DNA from: Zoogloeaceae bacterium
Lineage (GTDB): Bacteria; Pseudomonadota; Gammaproteobacteria; Burkholderiales; Rhodocyclaceae
DNA length: 64,000 nt
NCBI GenBank assembly: GCA_031256795.1
Contig: JAIRPW010000045.1
Span: 1 to 64,000, forward strand
Reading direction: 5' to 3'
Positions within the stretch are counted from its first letter, which is position 1. Every line of letters starts with the position of its first letter. The position numbers and the translations under genes are program-made. The notes beneath the pieces were generated by a model. That model had not been told where the DNA came from. It was given only the letters and a program-made list of their open reading frames with translations, and did not search any database. Shown piece by piece: positions 50,674-61,220 of the stretch.

Positions 50674-52064
50674 TGCGCATGACGCTTCTGGAAATCGCGC
50701 GCGCCGTTCAGGGCGAACTCCTGCCTGGAAGCGGCGCTGACGCTGTTGTTTCCGGCGTGTGCGCGGACAGCCGCGCCGACTGTGCCGATCGGCTTTTTAT
50801 CGCGCTTGCGGGCGAGCGCTTTGACGCGCACGACTATCTGGAAGAAGCGGCAAAACAAAACGCCGCGGCCTTTCTGATTCAGCGCGCGGACAAAAGACCC
50901 GCTGGACGCGCCGCGATTCTTGTTGCCGATACCCGCCGCGCCCTGGGGATGCTGGCGGCGGAGTGGCGGCGACGTTTTGCGATTCCGGTTTTTGCCGTCA
51001 CAGGCAGCAACGGCAAAACCACCACCCGCGAGATGCTCGCTTCCATCCTGCGCGAAGCGTATGGCGCAAACGCGGTGCTTACGCCGGAGCGCAATTTCAA
51101 TAACGACGTGGGTCTGCCGCTGACTTTGCTGCGCCTATCCGCCGCGCATAGCGCCGCCGCGCTGGAAATCGGGATGAACCATCCGGGCGAGATTTCCTCT
51201 CTTGCCCGCCTTGCCCTGCCCACTGCCGCGCTCATTACCAACGCGCAACGCGCGCATCTGGAAGGCATGGGCTGCCTGGACGCCATCGCGGAAGAAAAAG
51301 GCGCCATTTATGACGGACTAACCCCGGAGGGTATCGCGCTCTGGGAGGCAAGCTCCCCGCACGCGCGGCTTTGGCGGGAAAAAGCCTCTGGGCGGCGCGC
51401 TTATACTTTTGCGCTGACCGATCCCGGTATGCCGCGCCCGAACGCTGATTTGACGGGAGAAGCGAGAACGCGCGGCTTTTCCAGCGAAATGACAATATGC
51501 TTTCCCGATGGCGCGCTAACTTTTGTTTTGCGCGTTCCCGGACGCCACAACGCGGGCAATGCCCTGGCGGCGGCGGCCGCCGCGTTCGCGGCGGGCGTCA
51601 AAAAAGAAAGCGTCGTTTCCGGTCTGGAGCGTTTTTCCGGCGTGCGCGGCCGCCTGGAGCAACACAGGCTCTCCCGCGGCGTTCTTTTGCTGGACGATAC
51701 CTATAACGCCAATCCAGATTCCGTCCGCGCCGGTATTGACGTGCTGGCCGCGCATGACGGGGAAAAAATCCTGGCGCTGGGCGACATGGGCGAAATTGGC
51801 GGAAACCGCGCCCAATATCACCGCGAAATTGGCCTATACGCCAAAACTGCCGGTATCGGACATTTGTATACGCTGGGCGAAGCCAGCCGTGAAGCGGCGC
51901 GAGCGTTCGGCAAGGGAGCGGAAATTTTCACAGAGCCAGACACGCTTGCCCTGCGGATACTGGAAAACGCGCCGCGCGGCGCGGCGGTACTCGTCAAGGG
52001 TTCGCGTTTTATGCGCATGGAGCGCGTTGCGGCCTTTTTGCGCGATCCGGAAAGGAGAAACTAA
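50670..52064 (+). CDS. murF: UDP-N-acetylmuramoyl-tripeptide-D-alanyl-D-alanine ligase
   Basis: A 464-residue Mur ligase that attaches D-Ala-D-Ala, completing the UDP-MurNAc-pentapeptide. It shows [20 protein letters not shown], the P-loop [40 protein letters not shown] and later [12 protein letters not shown]. Length is standard. It follows murE with a four-base overlap and ends on the base shared with the mraY start (TAATG). Confidence 0.97.
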   Translation: MMRMTLLEIARAVQGELLPGSGADAVVSGVCADSRADCADRLFIALAGERFDAHDYLEEAAKQNAAAFLIQRADKRPAGRAAILVADTRRALGMLAAEWRRRFAIPVFAVTGSNGKTTTREMLASILREAYGANAVLTPERNFNNDVGLPLTLLRLSAAHSAAALEIGMNHPGEISSLARLALPTAALITNAQRAHLEGMGCLDAIAEEKGAIYDGLTPEGIALWEASSPHARLWREKASGRRAYTFALTDPGMPRPNADLTGEARTRGFSSEMTICFPDGALTFVLRVPGRHNAGNALAAAAAAFAAGVKKESVVSGLERFSGVRGRLEQHRLSRGVLLLDDTYNANPDSVRAGIDVLAAHDGEKILALGDMGEIGGNRAQYHREIGLYAKTAGIGHLYTLGEASREAARAFGKGAEIFTEPDTLALRILENAPRGAAVLVKGSRFMRMERVAAFLRDPERRN

Positions 52065-53167
52065 TGCTGCTTTTCATCACGCAATGGCTCGCCCAGGATG
52101 TTCGCTCTTTTTCCGTGTTCAATTACATTACGTTGCGCACGGTGCTTTCCACCATGACCGCGCTTTTCTTTTCGCTTGCTCTGGGGCCGCGCGTGATCAA
52201 TTGGCTCGCCGGCAAAAAAATCGGGCAGGCGGTGCGCGCCAACGGGCCGGAAACGCATCTTGTCAAATCAGGCACGCCGACGATGGGCGGCGTGCTGATC
52301 CTGATCTCCATTACGCTCACCACGCTGCTTTGGGGCAATCTGGCCAACCGTTATGTCTGGACGGTGCTGGTTGTCACGCTGGGCTTCGGTTTAATCGGCT
52401 GGTACGACGACTGGAAAAAGGTAATCTTCCGCAACCCGGATGGGCTTTCCGCCCGCTGGAAGTTTTTTTGCCAATCGGCGCTGGGATTGTCCGCCGCGCT
52501 TTTCCTGGCGTTTTCCACCGACAATCCGGCGCAGACCGAATTGATTGTGCCTTTTCTGAAAACCATTGTGTATCCGCTGGGCAAACTGGGTTTTGTGGCG
52601 CTTACCTATTTTGTCATCGTCGGCGCCTCCAACGCGGTCAATCTCACGGACGGCCTGGATGGTCTGGCTATCATGCCCGCGGTCATGGTGTCGTCCGCTC
52701 TGGCTATTTTTGCCTATGTCGCGGGGAACGCTGTTTACGCGAACTATTTGCTGATGCCCTACGTACCCGGCGCGGGCGAGTTGTGCATTCTCCTTGGCGC
52801 GATGGCCGGGGCGGGGCTTGGCTTTCTCTGGTTCAACGCCTATCCGGCGGAAGTGTTTATGGGCGACGTGGGCGCGCTGGCGCTGGGCGCCGCCATTGGC
52901 TGCGCGGCGGTCATTGTCCGGCAGGAAATCGCGCTGCTGTTCATGGGCGGCATTTTTGTCATTGAGACGCTTTCCGTCATGCTGCAAGTCAGCTGGTTCA
53001 AATATACCCGCTGGCGCTTCGGGGAAGGCCGCCGCATCCTGCTGATGGCGCCTTTGCATCATCATTTCGAGAAAAGCGGCTGGAAAGAAACGCAGGTCGT
53101 CGTGCGTTTCTGGATTATCACCATTCTTCTGGTGCTGATCGGCCTTTCTACGCTGAAGCTCCGGTGA
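52064..53167 (+). CDS. mraY: Phospho-N-acetylmuramoyl-pentapeptide transferase
   Basis: A 367-residue inner-membrane enzyme that moves phospho-MurNAc-pentapeptide to undecaprenyl phosphate, forming lipid I. About ten helices are predicted. It shows [13 protein letters not shown], the aspartate pair in [23 protein letters not shown] and [15 protein letters not shown], and the late [11 protein letters not shown] with the active histidines. Length is standard. Confidence 0.98.
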   Translation: MLLFITQWLAQDVRSFSVFNYITLRTVLSTMTALFFSLALGPRVINWLAGKKIGQAVRANGPETHLVKSGTPTMGGVLILISITLTTLLWGNLANRYVWTVLVVTLGFGLIGWYDDWKKVIFRNPDGLSARWKFFCQSALGLSAALFLAFSTDNPAQTELIVPFLKTIVYPLGKLGFVALTYFVIVGASNAVNLTDGLDGLAIMPAVMVSSALAIFAYVAGNAVYANYLLMPYVPGAGELCILLGAMAGAGLGFLWFNAYPAEVFMGDVGALALGAAIGCAAVIVRQEIALLFMGGIFVIETLSVMLQVSWFKYTRWRFGEGRRILLMAPLHHHFEKSGWKETQVVVRFWIITILLVLIGLSTLKLR

Positions 53168-53171
53168 CGTC

Positions 53172-54581
53172 ATGGACTTTTCTGATCTCATGCGCTTAAA
53201 AGGACGCCGCTTTGTCGTAGCGGGACTGGGAGAATCCGGGCTTGCCATGACAAAGTGGCTTCTTTCGGAAGGCGCGTCCGTGCGCGTGGCGGACAATCGC
53301 GCGGAACCGCCGGGGCTTGCCGCGCTGCGTGACTTTGCGCCCGATACGGAAATTTCCCTTGGCGCGTTTTCGGCGCAAACGTTCAGGAACGCGGACGCCA
53401 TCGCCCTCTCTCCCGGCCTTGCGCCCAATACTCCCGGCGTCGCCGCCTCCGGACTTGAAATCATCTCTGAGGTTGATTTCTTCATGAGCGCGCTGGAGGA
53501 TCATTGCCCGGAATCTTCTGTACTGGCGATTACCGGCAGCAATGGAAAGACCACGACGACGGCGCTGACCGCGCACCTTCTCAACGGCGCGGGACGGCGC
53601 GCCGTTGCCTGCGGCAATATTTCACCGTCGCTGCTTGACGCCCTGATGACCGCGAAAAAGAGCGGCGTACTCCCAGAATTCTGGGTTACGGAGCTTTCCA
53701 GTTTTCAGCTGGAAAGCGCGCGCTATCTGCCCGTAACCGCCGCTACGGTTCTCAATATCAGCGCGGATCACCTGGATCGGCACGCGAATCTCTTTGCGTA
53801 CGCGCAGGCCAAAGCGCGTATTTTCCGGGGCGGCGCGGCGCAGATTCTAAACCGCGACGACGACTGGTCGCTGGGCATGGGCGGCTGCGAACACTTTACA
53901 ACGTTCGGTCTCACGCCGCCGCCGCGCGAAGGACATTACGGTCTGGAAAATGAGGCGATCTATCTGGGACGGGAGCGGCTCATGGCGCTTGCGGACGTCC
54001 CCTTGCCCGGATTGCACAACGCCGCCAATCTCATGGCCGCGCTCGCGCTTTGCCGCGCGGTGGACGTACCCGCCGAATCCGCGCTTCCCGCGCTCGCCAG
54101 CTTTACGGGTCTGCCGCATCGCGTCGAGACCGTCGCCGTCGTCGCGGACGTAACCTATATTGATGATTCCAAAGGCACGAACGTAGGCGCGACACTGGCG
54201 GCGCTGGAAGGATTGGGCGCGGCGAAAAAACAGGGAAAAATCGCCCTTATTCTGGGAGGGGACGGCAAGGGGCAGAACTTCACCTCGCTTTCCGGGTCGC
54301 TGGCGCGGCATGGACGCGCCGCAGCGCTGATCGGCAAGGACGCGGACAAAATTGCGGCGGATATTGCCGGGTGCGGCATTCTGACGCGACGCTTCGACTC
54401 GCTGGAAGACGCCACGCGCTGGCTCGCAAGCCAGTCACTCCCCGGAGACTCTGTGCTTTTGTCTCCCGCCTGCGCCTCCTGGGACATGTTCCGCGATTAC
54501 GCGCACCGCGCGGAAGTTTTCCGCGAAGTAGTTCGCAGCCTCGCCTCCCCGGGCGAAAAAACCGGGAGGGATCGCGCGTGA
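53172..54581 (+). CDS. murD: UDP-N-acetylmuramoylalanine-D-glutamate ligase
   Basis: A 469-residue Mur ligase adding D-glutamate to UDP-MurNAc-L-Ala. It shows FVVAGLGESGLAMTKWL at the start, ALSPGLAPNTPG, the P-loop [23 protein letters not shown], and YIDDSKGTNVGATLAAL. Length is standard. It follows mraY after four bases, the only pair in this part of the cluster that does not overlap. Confidence 0.97.
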   Translation: MDFSDLMRLKGRRFVVAGLGESGLAMTKWLLSEGASVRVADNRAEPPGLAALRDFAPDTEISLGAFSAQTFRNADAIALSPGLAPNTPGVAASGLEIISEVDFFMSALEDHCPESSVLAITGSNGKTTTTALTAHLLNGAGRRAVACGNISPSLLDALMTAKKSGVLPEFWVTELSSFQLESARYLPVTAATVLNISADHLDRHANLFAYAQAKARIFRGGAAQILNRDDDWSLGMGGCEHFTTFGLTPPPREGHYGLENEAIYLGRERLMALADVPLPGLHNAANLMAALALCRAVDVPAESALPALASFTGLPHRVETVAVVADVTYIDDSKGTNVGATLAALEGLGAAKKQGKIALILGGDGKGQNFTSLSGSLARHGRAAALIGKDADKIAADIAGCGILTRRFDSLEDATRWLASQSLPGDSVLLSPACASWDMFRDYAHRAEVFREVVRSLASPGEKTGRDRA

Positions 54582-55732
54582 ACGCTGCGCCGTTCCGTCT
54601 TTTCCCTGTATCCCCGCGCGCGGATATGGATTACGCGCTTCTCTGGACAAGCCTCCTGCTGCTTGCGCTGGGCTTGGTCATGGTGTATTCGGCCTCTTTT
54701 GCCTATGCCGAAAACGATCATCTTTCCAGCGCGCACTACTTAATCCGGCATCTCGTGTTTTTGGCGATCGGCGCGATTTGCGCGGTGACGGCGTTTCAGA
54801 TCAGCATGGAAGAATGGCAAAAAGCCGCGCCCTGGCTTTTTCTCGCGGGGCTTTTGCTCCTCGCGCTGATTCTGATCCCGGGCGTCGGGAAGTCCATCAA
54901 CGGCGCCCGGCGCTGGCTGAATCTGGGCGCGATCAGCCCGCAGCCCTCCGAATTGATGAAACTCTGCTGCGTGCTTTACGTAGCGGATTTCGCTGTTCGC
55001 AAACGCGAATTCATGGAAGATTTCAAACGCGCTTTTTTGCCGATGCTGGCGGTCATGGCGCTCGTCGGCGCGCTCCTGAAAATGGAACCGGACGTCGGCG
55101 CGCTGCTTATGATGTCCACGCTTGTCATGGGCATTCTTTTCATGGGCGGCCTCAATCTCTGGATTTTCCTGCGTCTGGCCGCCTGCCTTTTGCTTGCCTT
55201 GCCGCCGCTCATTTTTTTCAGCCATTACATTTACGCGCGGATTCTTGCCTGGCTATATCCGCAGAATTTCATTGACGGATCAGGCTATCAGCCTTTCCAC
55301 GCCAAACTGGCCTTTGGGCGCGGCGGCTGGTTCGGCACGGGCCTGGGCGGCGGCGTGGAAAAGCATCTTTATCTGCCGGAAGCCCATACCGACTATCTGC
55401 TCGCGGTTATCGGCGAAGAGCTGGGCTTTGTGGGCCTTGTCGCCGTCGTGCTGCTTTTTGTTCTCGTCGTCCGTCGGGCGTTCGCCATCGGACGGCTTTG
55501 CGTCGACCTTGATCGGCTTTACCCCGCGCTCGTGGCGATGGGGATCGGGTTGTGGTTTGGTTTGCAAGGATTCATCAACATGGGGGTCAACGTAAACCTT
55601 CTGCCAACCACCGGCATGACTTTGCCGTTTATGAGCTATGGCGGTTCCAGTCTGGTCGTCAATTGTCTCGCGCTGGGAATTTTGCTGCGCGTGGACTGGG
55701 AAAACAGACGCCTGATGCAAAGGAGCGTGTAA
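54578..55732 (+). CDS. ftsW: Septal peptidoglycan glycosyltransferase FtsW
   Basis: A 384-residue SEDS polymerase with about ten helices that works with FtsI. It shows LVMVYSASFAYAE, WLNLGAISPQPSELMKL, and the catalytic-aspartate region LPEAHTDYLLAVIGEELGFVG, followed by GINMGVNVNLLPTTGMTLPF (here FINMG) and MSYGGSS. The start is GTG at 54578, overlapping the murD stop, with GGGAGGG upstream; this is the best-supported start. Confidence 0.95.
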   Translation: MNAAPFRLFPVSPRADMDYALLWTSLLLLALGLVMVYSASFAYAENDHLSSAHYLIRHLVFLAIGAICAVTAFQISMEEWQKAAPWLFLAGLLLLALILIPGVGKSINGARRWLNLGAISPQPSELMKLCCVLYVADFAVRKREFMEDFKRAFLPMLAVMALVGALLKMEPDVGALLMMSTLVMGILFMGGLNLWIFLRLAACLLLALPPLIFFSHYIYARILAWLYPQNFIDGSGYQPFHAKLAFGRGGWFGTGLGGGVEKHLYLPEAHTDYLLAVIGEELGFVGLVAVVLLFVLVVRRAFAIGRLCVDLDRLYPALVAMGIGLWFGLQGFINMGVNVNLLPTTGMTLPFMSYGGSSLVVNCLALGILLRVDWENRRLMQRSV

Positions 55733-56802
55733 TGAGCGGAAAGACCATTCTGATTATGGCGGGCGGAACGGGCGGGCATATTTTCCCCGCGCTCGCGGTT
55801 GCGGAAATTCTGCGCTCGGAGGGATGGCGCGTGCTGTGGATCGGCAATCCTGACAGCATGGAAGCCCGTCTGATTCCGCGACACGGTTTCCCTCTGCTCC
55901 CGCTGCCCTTTCCCGCGCTGCGCGGCAAAGGGTTGATCCGCAAGATTATGCTGCCCTTTCATCTTGCGCGCGCCTTTTTGCGTTTGCGGCAGGAATTCAA
56001 ACGTATCGCGCCCCATGTCGTGCTTGGTCTGGGCGGCTACATCAGCTTTCCTGGCGGAGTCATGGCGAGACATCTGGGCATTCCGCTTGTCATTCATGAG
56101 CAGAATGCCGTTCCGGGTCTGGCCAACCGCGTTCTTTCCTTTCTGGCCAAACGTGTTCTGACCGGCTTTCCCAAGGCGCTGCCCCGCAGCCGCTGGGTTG
56201 GCAATCCGGTGCGCGGCGACATTTCCCGCGTCGCGCCGCCGGAAGAGCGGATGCGCGACCGCGAAGGCCCTTTGCGGCTTCTTGTGATTGGCGGAAGCCT
56301 GGGAGCGCGGGTATTGAATGAAATTGTCCCGCAGGGCCTGATGCTGATCGCTCCCGAACGCCGCCCCGAAGTCGTGCATCAAGCCGGGACGCGGCATCTG
56401 GCGCGTCTGGAAGAAAACTACGCGGCCTTCAAGGCGGAGGGCGGCACAGTGCACTGCGTTGATTTCATTGAGGACATGGCGGGAGCCTATGCCTGGGCGG
56501 ACATCGCCATTTGCCGCGCGGGCGCGCTGACCATCGCGGAACTGTCCACTGTGGGTCTGGCTTCGGTGCTCGTGCCGTATCCCCATGCCGTGGATGATCA
56601 TCAGCGCCACAACGCGCTTTTTCTCACCCGCGCGGGCGGAGCCTTCTTGCTGGCGCAAGACGAGATGACGCCGAAGTCTGTCGCGCTCATTGACAATTAT
56701 CACCGTCCGCAGCTCATGGAAATGGCCAAGCAGGCGCGCGCCCTCGCGCGTCCCGAAGCCGCGCGCGAAGTGGCGGAAACCTGCAAGGAAGTCGCGCTGT
56801 GA
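55732..56802 (+). CDS. murG: UDP-N-acetylglucosamine-N-acetylmuramyl-pentapeptide transferase
   Basis: A 356-residue membrane-associated glycosyltransferase that turns lipid I into lipid II. It shows [19 protein letters not shown] (G loop 1), [33 protein letters not shown], the second-domain loop [13 protein letters not shown] and [15 protein letters not shown] with the UDP-GlcNAc site. The ATG at 55732 shares a base with the ftsW stop. Confidence 0.97.
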   Translation: MSGKTILIMAGGTGGHIFPALAVAEILRSEGWRVLWIGNPDSMEARLIPRHGFPLLPLPFPALRGKGLIRKIMLPFHLARAFLRLRQEFKRIAPHVVLGLGGYISFPGGVMARHLGIPLVIHEQNAVPGLANRVLSFLAKRVLTGFPKALPRSRWVGNPVRGDISRVAPPEERMRDREGPLRLLVIGGSLGARVLNEIVPQGLMLIAPERRPEVVHQAGTRHLARLEENYAAFKAEGGTVHCVDFIEDMAGAYAWADIAICRAGALTIAELSTVGLASVLVPYPHAVDDHQRHNALFLTRAGGAFLLAQDEMTPKSVALIDNYHRPQLMEMAKQARALARPEAAREVAETCKEVAL

Positions 56803-58202
56803 AACACAAGGTCAAGAACATCCACTTTGTCGGCGTCGGCGGTTCCGGCATGAGCGGCATTGCCGAAGTGCTCGCGCGGCTGGGGTATGCCGTTTCCGGA
56901 TCCGACCTCGCGGCGTCCGCCGTAACCGCGCGCCTGGAGCAGGAAGGCATTCGCGTATTCCTTGGCCATGCCGCCGCCAATATCGCGGGAGCGCACGCGC
57001 TCGTCGTCTCCACCGCAGTCAAACCCGACAACCCGGAAGTGGAAGCCGCGCGCCTCGCCAACATCCCCGTAGTGCCGCGCGCGCTCATGCTGGCGGAATT
57101 GATGCGCCTGAAGCAGGGAATCGCCATTGCCGGCACGCACGGCAAAACCACGACCACAAGTCTTGTCGCCAGCATTCTCGCGGAAGCCGGACTTGATCCG
57201 ACCTTTGTCATCGGCGGGCGGCTCAACGCGGCGGGCGCGAACGCGCGGCGCGGGATGGGAGATTTTCTGGTTGCCGAAGCCGACGAATCGGACGCTTCTT
57301 TTCTCTATCTCACGCCCATTATTTCCGTCGTCACCAATATTGACGCCGATCACATGGAAACCTATGGGCATGACTTTGAGCGCCTGCTGCAAACTTTCGT
57401 GGATTTTCTCAACCGTCTGCCCTTTTACGGCGTGGCGGTGCTCTGTCAGGAGGACGCGCATATCCGCGAGATTTTGCCGCGCCTCACGCGGCAGACGATT
57501 CGCTATGGCTTCAGCCCGGACGCCGATCTTTACGCGAAAAACATCCGCGCCGCCGGCGGACAGATGCAATTTGAGGCGTGCAGAAAAGAAGGCCGCCCCC
57601 TGTCTATCACGCTCAATCTTCCCGGCAGACACAACGTTCTGAACGCGCTCGCGGCCATTGCGGTTGCCACAGAAGTGCAGGTGGACGACGCTTCTATCGC
57701 GCGCGCGCTTGCCGAATTCAAGGGCGTGGGACGCCGCTTCCAGCGTTATGGCGAGATTCCCTGCCCCAGCGGCGGGAACTTCACCCTGATTGACGATTAC
57801 GGCCACCACCCGGCGGAAATTTCCGCGACGCTTGCCGCCGCGCAAGGCGCTTTTCCGGGACGGCGTCTGGCGCTTGCGTTCCAGCCGCATCGCTACAGCC
57901 GCACCCGCGACTGCTTTGAGGATTTCGCGCGCGTACTCTCCGGCGCGGACGCGCTCTTGCTGACAGAAGTCTACGCCGCGGGAGAACCGCCTATCGTCGC
58001 GGCGGACGGCAGAAGCCTCGCGCGCGCGGTGCGGGTTGCGGGAAAAATAGAGCCGCTTTTTGTGGAGCGCGTGGAAGACATGCCGCCGCGCATTCTCGAA
58101 ACCGCGCGGGACGGCGACGTCGTACTCGTCATGGGCGCGGGTTCCATCGGCAATGTCGCGGCAAAAATCCGCGAATTGGCCGGGATGGACAAAATTTTCT
58201 AA
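56799..58202 (+). CDS. murC: UDP-N-acetylmuramate-L-alanine ligase
   Basis: A 467-residue Mur ligase attaching L-alanine. It shows [18 protein letters not shown], the P-loop [45 protein letters not shown] and [14 protein letters not shown]. The start is GTG at 56799, overlapping the murG stop by four bases. Length is standard. Confidence 0.98.
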   Translation: MKHKVKNIHFVGVGGSGMSGIAEVLARLGYAVSGSDLAASAVTARLEQEGIRVFLGHAAANIAGAHALVVSTAVKPDNPEVEAARLANIPVVPRALMLAELMRLKQGIAIAGTHGKTTTTSLVASILAEAGLDPTFVIGGRLNAAGANARRGMGDFLVAEADESDASFLYLTPIISVVTNIDADHMETYGHDFERLLQTFVDFLNRLPFYGVAVLCQEDAHIREILPRLTRQTIRYGFSPDADLYAKNIRAAGGQMQFEACRKEGRPLSITLNLPGRHNVLNALAAIAVATEVQVDDASIARALAEFKGVGRRFQRYGEIPCPSGGNFTLIDDYGHHPAEISATLAAAQGAFPGRRLALAFQPHRYSRTRDCFEDFARVLSGADALLLTEVYAAGEPPIVAADGRSLARAVRVAGKIEPLFVERVEDMPPRILETARDGDVVLVMGAGSIGNVAAKIRELAGMDKIF

Positions 58203-58232
58203 AGCTGACTGGCACGAAAAGGTTTTCAATCT

Positions 58233-59138
58233 ATGAACGCAAAATCACTGGGAAAAATCGCGGTGCTTCTGGGCGGCGTTTCCGCCGAGCGGGAAGTGTC
58301 GCTGCAAAGCGGACAGGGAGTGCTGGACGCGCTTCAGCGCGCGGGCGCGGACGCGCGTCCTTTTGACCCCGCGCGAGAACCGCTGGAAGGACTGCGCGCT
58401 TTTGACCGCGTCTTTATCGCGCTGCACGGCGGCTATGGGGAAAACGGCATGCTGCAGGGCGCGCTGGAACTCATGGGCATTCCCTACACAGGTTCCGGCG
58501 TCATGGCTTCCGCCATTGGCATGGACAAGCTGCGCAGCAAACTTTTGTGGAAAGGAGCGGGGCTGCCGATTCCGCGTTACCGAGAACTTACGGCGGAAAG
58601 CGACTTTGCCGCCGCAGAAGCGGAACTGGGGCTGCCGCTCTTCGTCAAACCCGCGCGGGAAGGATCTTCTGTCGGCATTACGCATGTAACCGCGTCCGGC
58701 CAACTAAAAGCCGCTTATGAGACCGCCGCGCGGCATGACCCTCTGGTAATCGCGGAAGAAGGAATTATGGGCGGCGAATATACGGTCGCGCTTCTGGGAG
58801 AGCGCGCCCTGCCCATCATCAAAATTGAGCCGGCGACGGATTTTTACGACTACGCGGCGAAATATCAGCGCGACGACACCCGCTATCTCTGTCCTTGCGG
58901 GTTGCCGCCTGAACGGGAGGAGTTTCTGCGGGAAGAGGCGAAGAAGGCTTTTTCTCTTCTTGGCGGACGCGGCTGGGGACGTGTGGATTTTCTGCTGGAC
59001 GAGACGGGAGAACATTATTTTTTGGAGGCCAATACCGCGCCGGGACTTACTTCTCACTCCCTCGTGCCGATGGCGGCAAAGGCGGCGGGCATTCCTTATG
59101 ATGATCTGGTATTAAATGTGCTTTACCTTGCCCAATGA
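58233..59138 (+). CDS. ddlB: D-alanine-D-alanine ligase
   Basis: A 301-residue ATP-grasp enzyme that makes the D-Ala-D-Ala used by MurF. It shows [69 protein letters not shown], and [19 protein letters not shown] with the metal-binding Glu-Asn pair. It begins 30 bases after murC. The place in dcw between murC and ftsQ is usual. Confidence 0.97.
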   Translation: MNAKSLGKIAVLLGGVSAEREVSLQSGQGVLDALQRAGADARPFDPAREPLEGLRAFDRVFIALHGGYGENGMLQGALELMGIPYTGSGVMASAIGMDKLRSKLLWKGAGLPIPRYRELTAESDFAAAEAELGLPLFVKPAREGSSVGITHVTASGQLKAAYETAARHDPLVIAEEGIMGGEYTVALLGERALPIIKIEPATDFYDYAAKYQRDDTRYLCPCGLPPEREEFLREEAKKAFSLLGGRGWGRVDFLLDETGEHYFLEANTAPGLTSHSLVPMAAKAAGIPYDDLVLNVLYLAQ

Positions 59139-59190
59139 ATCTGAGAAATCACTTTAACAACCGTTTGCAATTTACGGATTTGAGGAATGA

Positions 59191-59919
59191 ATGTGGCGAC
59201 ATTTCCTGCTTGCTCAGTTGATGGCCGCTTTTCTGATGATCGCGGGCACGGCAATCCTCGCGGCGGCTATTTTCATTGCCGCGCCGCGGCTTATGCCGGT
59301 GCGCGTTCTTGTGCTGGAGACGCCGTTACACCGGGTTACGCCCGGCGATTTACGCGAAGCTTTGCGGGGGCGGGCGCGGGGCAGTTTTCTGACATTGCCG
59401 CTTGCGGACATGCGCGCGTCGCTGGAAAGTCTGCCCTGGGTGCGGCGCGCCTCGGCGCGGCGCGTCTGGCCGGACAAAATCTCGCTCCTGCTCGAAGAGC
59501 AGCAAATCGCGGCGCGCTGGGGCAATTCCGGGCGCGAATGGGTCAATGCGGAAGGGGATGTTTTTGCCGCCAACCTGCCGCGCGCGGGGCAAGCCTTGCC
59601 GCCGGATTTGCCGCGATTTTCCGGGCCTCCGGGTTCTTCGGCGCGGCTGCTCGCGCGCTACGCGGAAAGCAAGCGGCTGCTGGCACCGATCGGTTTGACG
59701 CCGCGCGCGCTTACGCTTTCGGCGCGTCTGGCGTTGGACGTCGAGCTGTCCAACGGAATGCGGCTCAAGCTGGGACAGGAAGACGCGCTGGAAATTTCCA
59801 TCGCGCGCCGGATCAGGCGTTTTGCCGCAGCCTACGCGCGTTTTGTCGCCCCAAGACAACCGCCGCCGGCCAGCGTCGACTTACGCTACCCCAACGGTTT
59901 CGCGCTTTCGCCGTACTGA
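59191..59919 (+). CDS. ftsQ: Cell division protein FtsQ
   Basis: A 242-residue bitopic protein with a short cytoplasmic start, one membrane helix (about 8-30) and a periplasmic POTRA domain whose first part is VLETPLHRVTPGDLREAL and VRRASARRVWPDKI, followed by a beta domain. It links FtsA/Z-ring assembly to FtsB/L. Its size is slightly small for the family. It lies 52 bases after ddlB and just before ftsA. Confidence 0.93.
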   Translation: MWRHFLLAQLMAAFLMIAGTAILAAAIFIAAPRLMPVRVLVLETPLHRVTPGDLREALRGRARGSFLTLPLADMRASLESLPWVRRASARRVWPDKISLLLEEQQIAARWGNSGREWVNAEGDVFAANLPRAGQALPPDLPRFSGPPGSSARLLARYAESKRLLAPIGLTPRALTLSARLALDVELSNGMRLKLGQEDALEISIARRIRRFAAAYARFVAPRQPPPASVDLRYPNGFALSPY

Positions 59920-59956
59920 CAAGAAACGCGGCGCTCTCCAGCGGTAAGGACGCATC

Positions 59957-61180
59957 ATGAGCAGAGAAAAAATCGCTTCCCGTAATCTTATTGTTGCCCT
60001 GGACATCGGCACGACAAAAATCGCCATGCTTATGGCGGAGCTCGGCGCGGACGACAAGCTCAACATTATCGGGCTTGAGGAACAGGAATCCATCGGCATC
60101 AAGGACGGCGCGGTCGTCAATATCAAGGAAGCCGTTTCCGCCATTTCCCGCGTGGCGGAGCGCGTACAGTTCATGGCGGGCAATCTGGCGAAAGACGTGT
60201 ATGTCGGCATTGCCGGCGGACATATCAAGGGTTTGCCCAGCACCGGACAGGTTGCCATCCGCAACAAGGAAGTCAGCGAAGAGGATCAGCGGCGCGTGCT
60301 TGAGATGGCGCAGACTCTGCGCATTCCGGCAGATCATGAGATTCTGCATACCCTGCCGCAGGAATTCGTCATTGACGGACAGGGCGGCATTCTTGAACCG
60401 ATTGGCATGAGCGGCACGCGCCTGGAAGTCAAGGCGCACATCGTGACGGGCGCGACTTCCGCCGCGCAAAACCTGAAAAAATGCGTGGCCTTGAGCGGAT
60501 TGTCTCTGGGACAGATTGTGCTTCAGCCCCTGGCCTCCAGCAACGCGGCGCTTTCCGAAGACGAAAAGGATTTGGGCGTTTGTCTTTTGGACATTGGCGG
60601 CGGAACCGCCGATCTCGCGGTCTGGAAGCAGGGCGCGATTCGGCATACGGCGGTCATCCCCATTGCCGGCAGCGAAATTACCAACGACATTGCCGTATCG
60701 CTAAGCACGCCGACCAAAGACGCCGAGCATCTGAAACGCGAGCGCGGCTGCGCGCTTATGGATTTGGTCGCGCCGGAAGAATATGTGGAAGTTCCGGGCA
60801 TTGACGATCGTCCGAACCGCAGCATGGGACGCCAGGTTCTCGCGGAAATCATTCAGGCGCGCACGGAGGAAATGTACGAAAAGGCGCTGGAGGAATTGCG
60901 GCGGGAAGGCTTTGAGCGGCTTTCCTCCGGCCTGGTCATTACTGGCGGCGCGGCGCTGATGCCGGGAATGGTCGAGTTGGGAGAGGAAATGCTGCACATG
61001 CCGGTGCGCGTGGGCGCGCCGAAATATTCCGGCGGATTTGCGGACATGGTCTGCGCGCCGCGCTTCGCCACCGCGTTCGGTCTTTTGCTGTGCGCCCGCG
61101 AGGACTGGCTGCGCGGACGCCGCGCGGCGGAAGTCCCTTCCTGGCGCAACTGGTTTGACCGCTTGAAAAATACTTTTTGA
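59957..61180 (+). CDS. ftsA: Cell division protein FtsA
   Basis: A 407-residue actin-like ATPase that tethers FtsZ to the membrane. It shows the phosphate-1 loop VALDIGTTKIAML, LLDIGGGTADLAVW (phosphate 2), the SHS2-type 1C region after residue 85, GLVITGGAALMPGM (adenosine site) and a C-terminal amphipathic helix WRNWFDRLKNTF for membrane attachment. Length is standard. Confidence 0.97.
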   Translation: MSREKIASRNLIVALDIGTTKIAMLMAELGADDKLNIIGLEEQESIGIKDGAVVNIKEAVSAISRVAERVQFMAGNLAKDVYVGIAGGHIKGLPSTGQVAIRNKEVSEEDQRRVLEMAQTLRIPADHEILHTLPQEFVIDGQGGILEPIGMSGTRLEVKAHIVTGATSAAQNLKKCVALSGLSLGQIVLQPLASSNAALSEDEKDLGVCLLDIGGGTADLAVWKQGAIRHTAVIPIAGSEITNDIAVSLSTPTKDAEHLKRERGCALMDLVAPEEYVEVPGIDDRPNRSMGRQVLAEIIQARTEEMYEKALEELRREGFERLSSGLVITGGAALMPGMVELGEEMLHMPVRVGAPKYSGGFADMVCAPRFATAFGLLLCAREDWLRGRRAAEVPSWRNWFDRLKNTF

Positions 61181-61220
61181 AAGATGTTCGTTTTCTTTTT
61201 TGAAATGAAGGAGTGACAAA

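Noticed and set aside
54371..54577. Upstream extension of the ftsW frame inside murD
   Set aside because: It overlaps murD in another frame; the GTG at 54578 has a ribosome site and the expected start.
56700..58229. Open frame of 509 codons on the minus strand opposite murC
   Set aside because: Same reason: murC is certain, and the antisense product is Arg/Gly-rich without known motifs.
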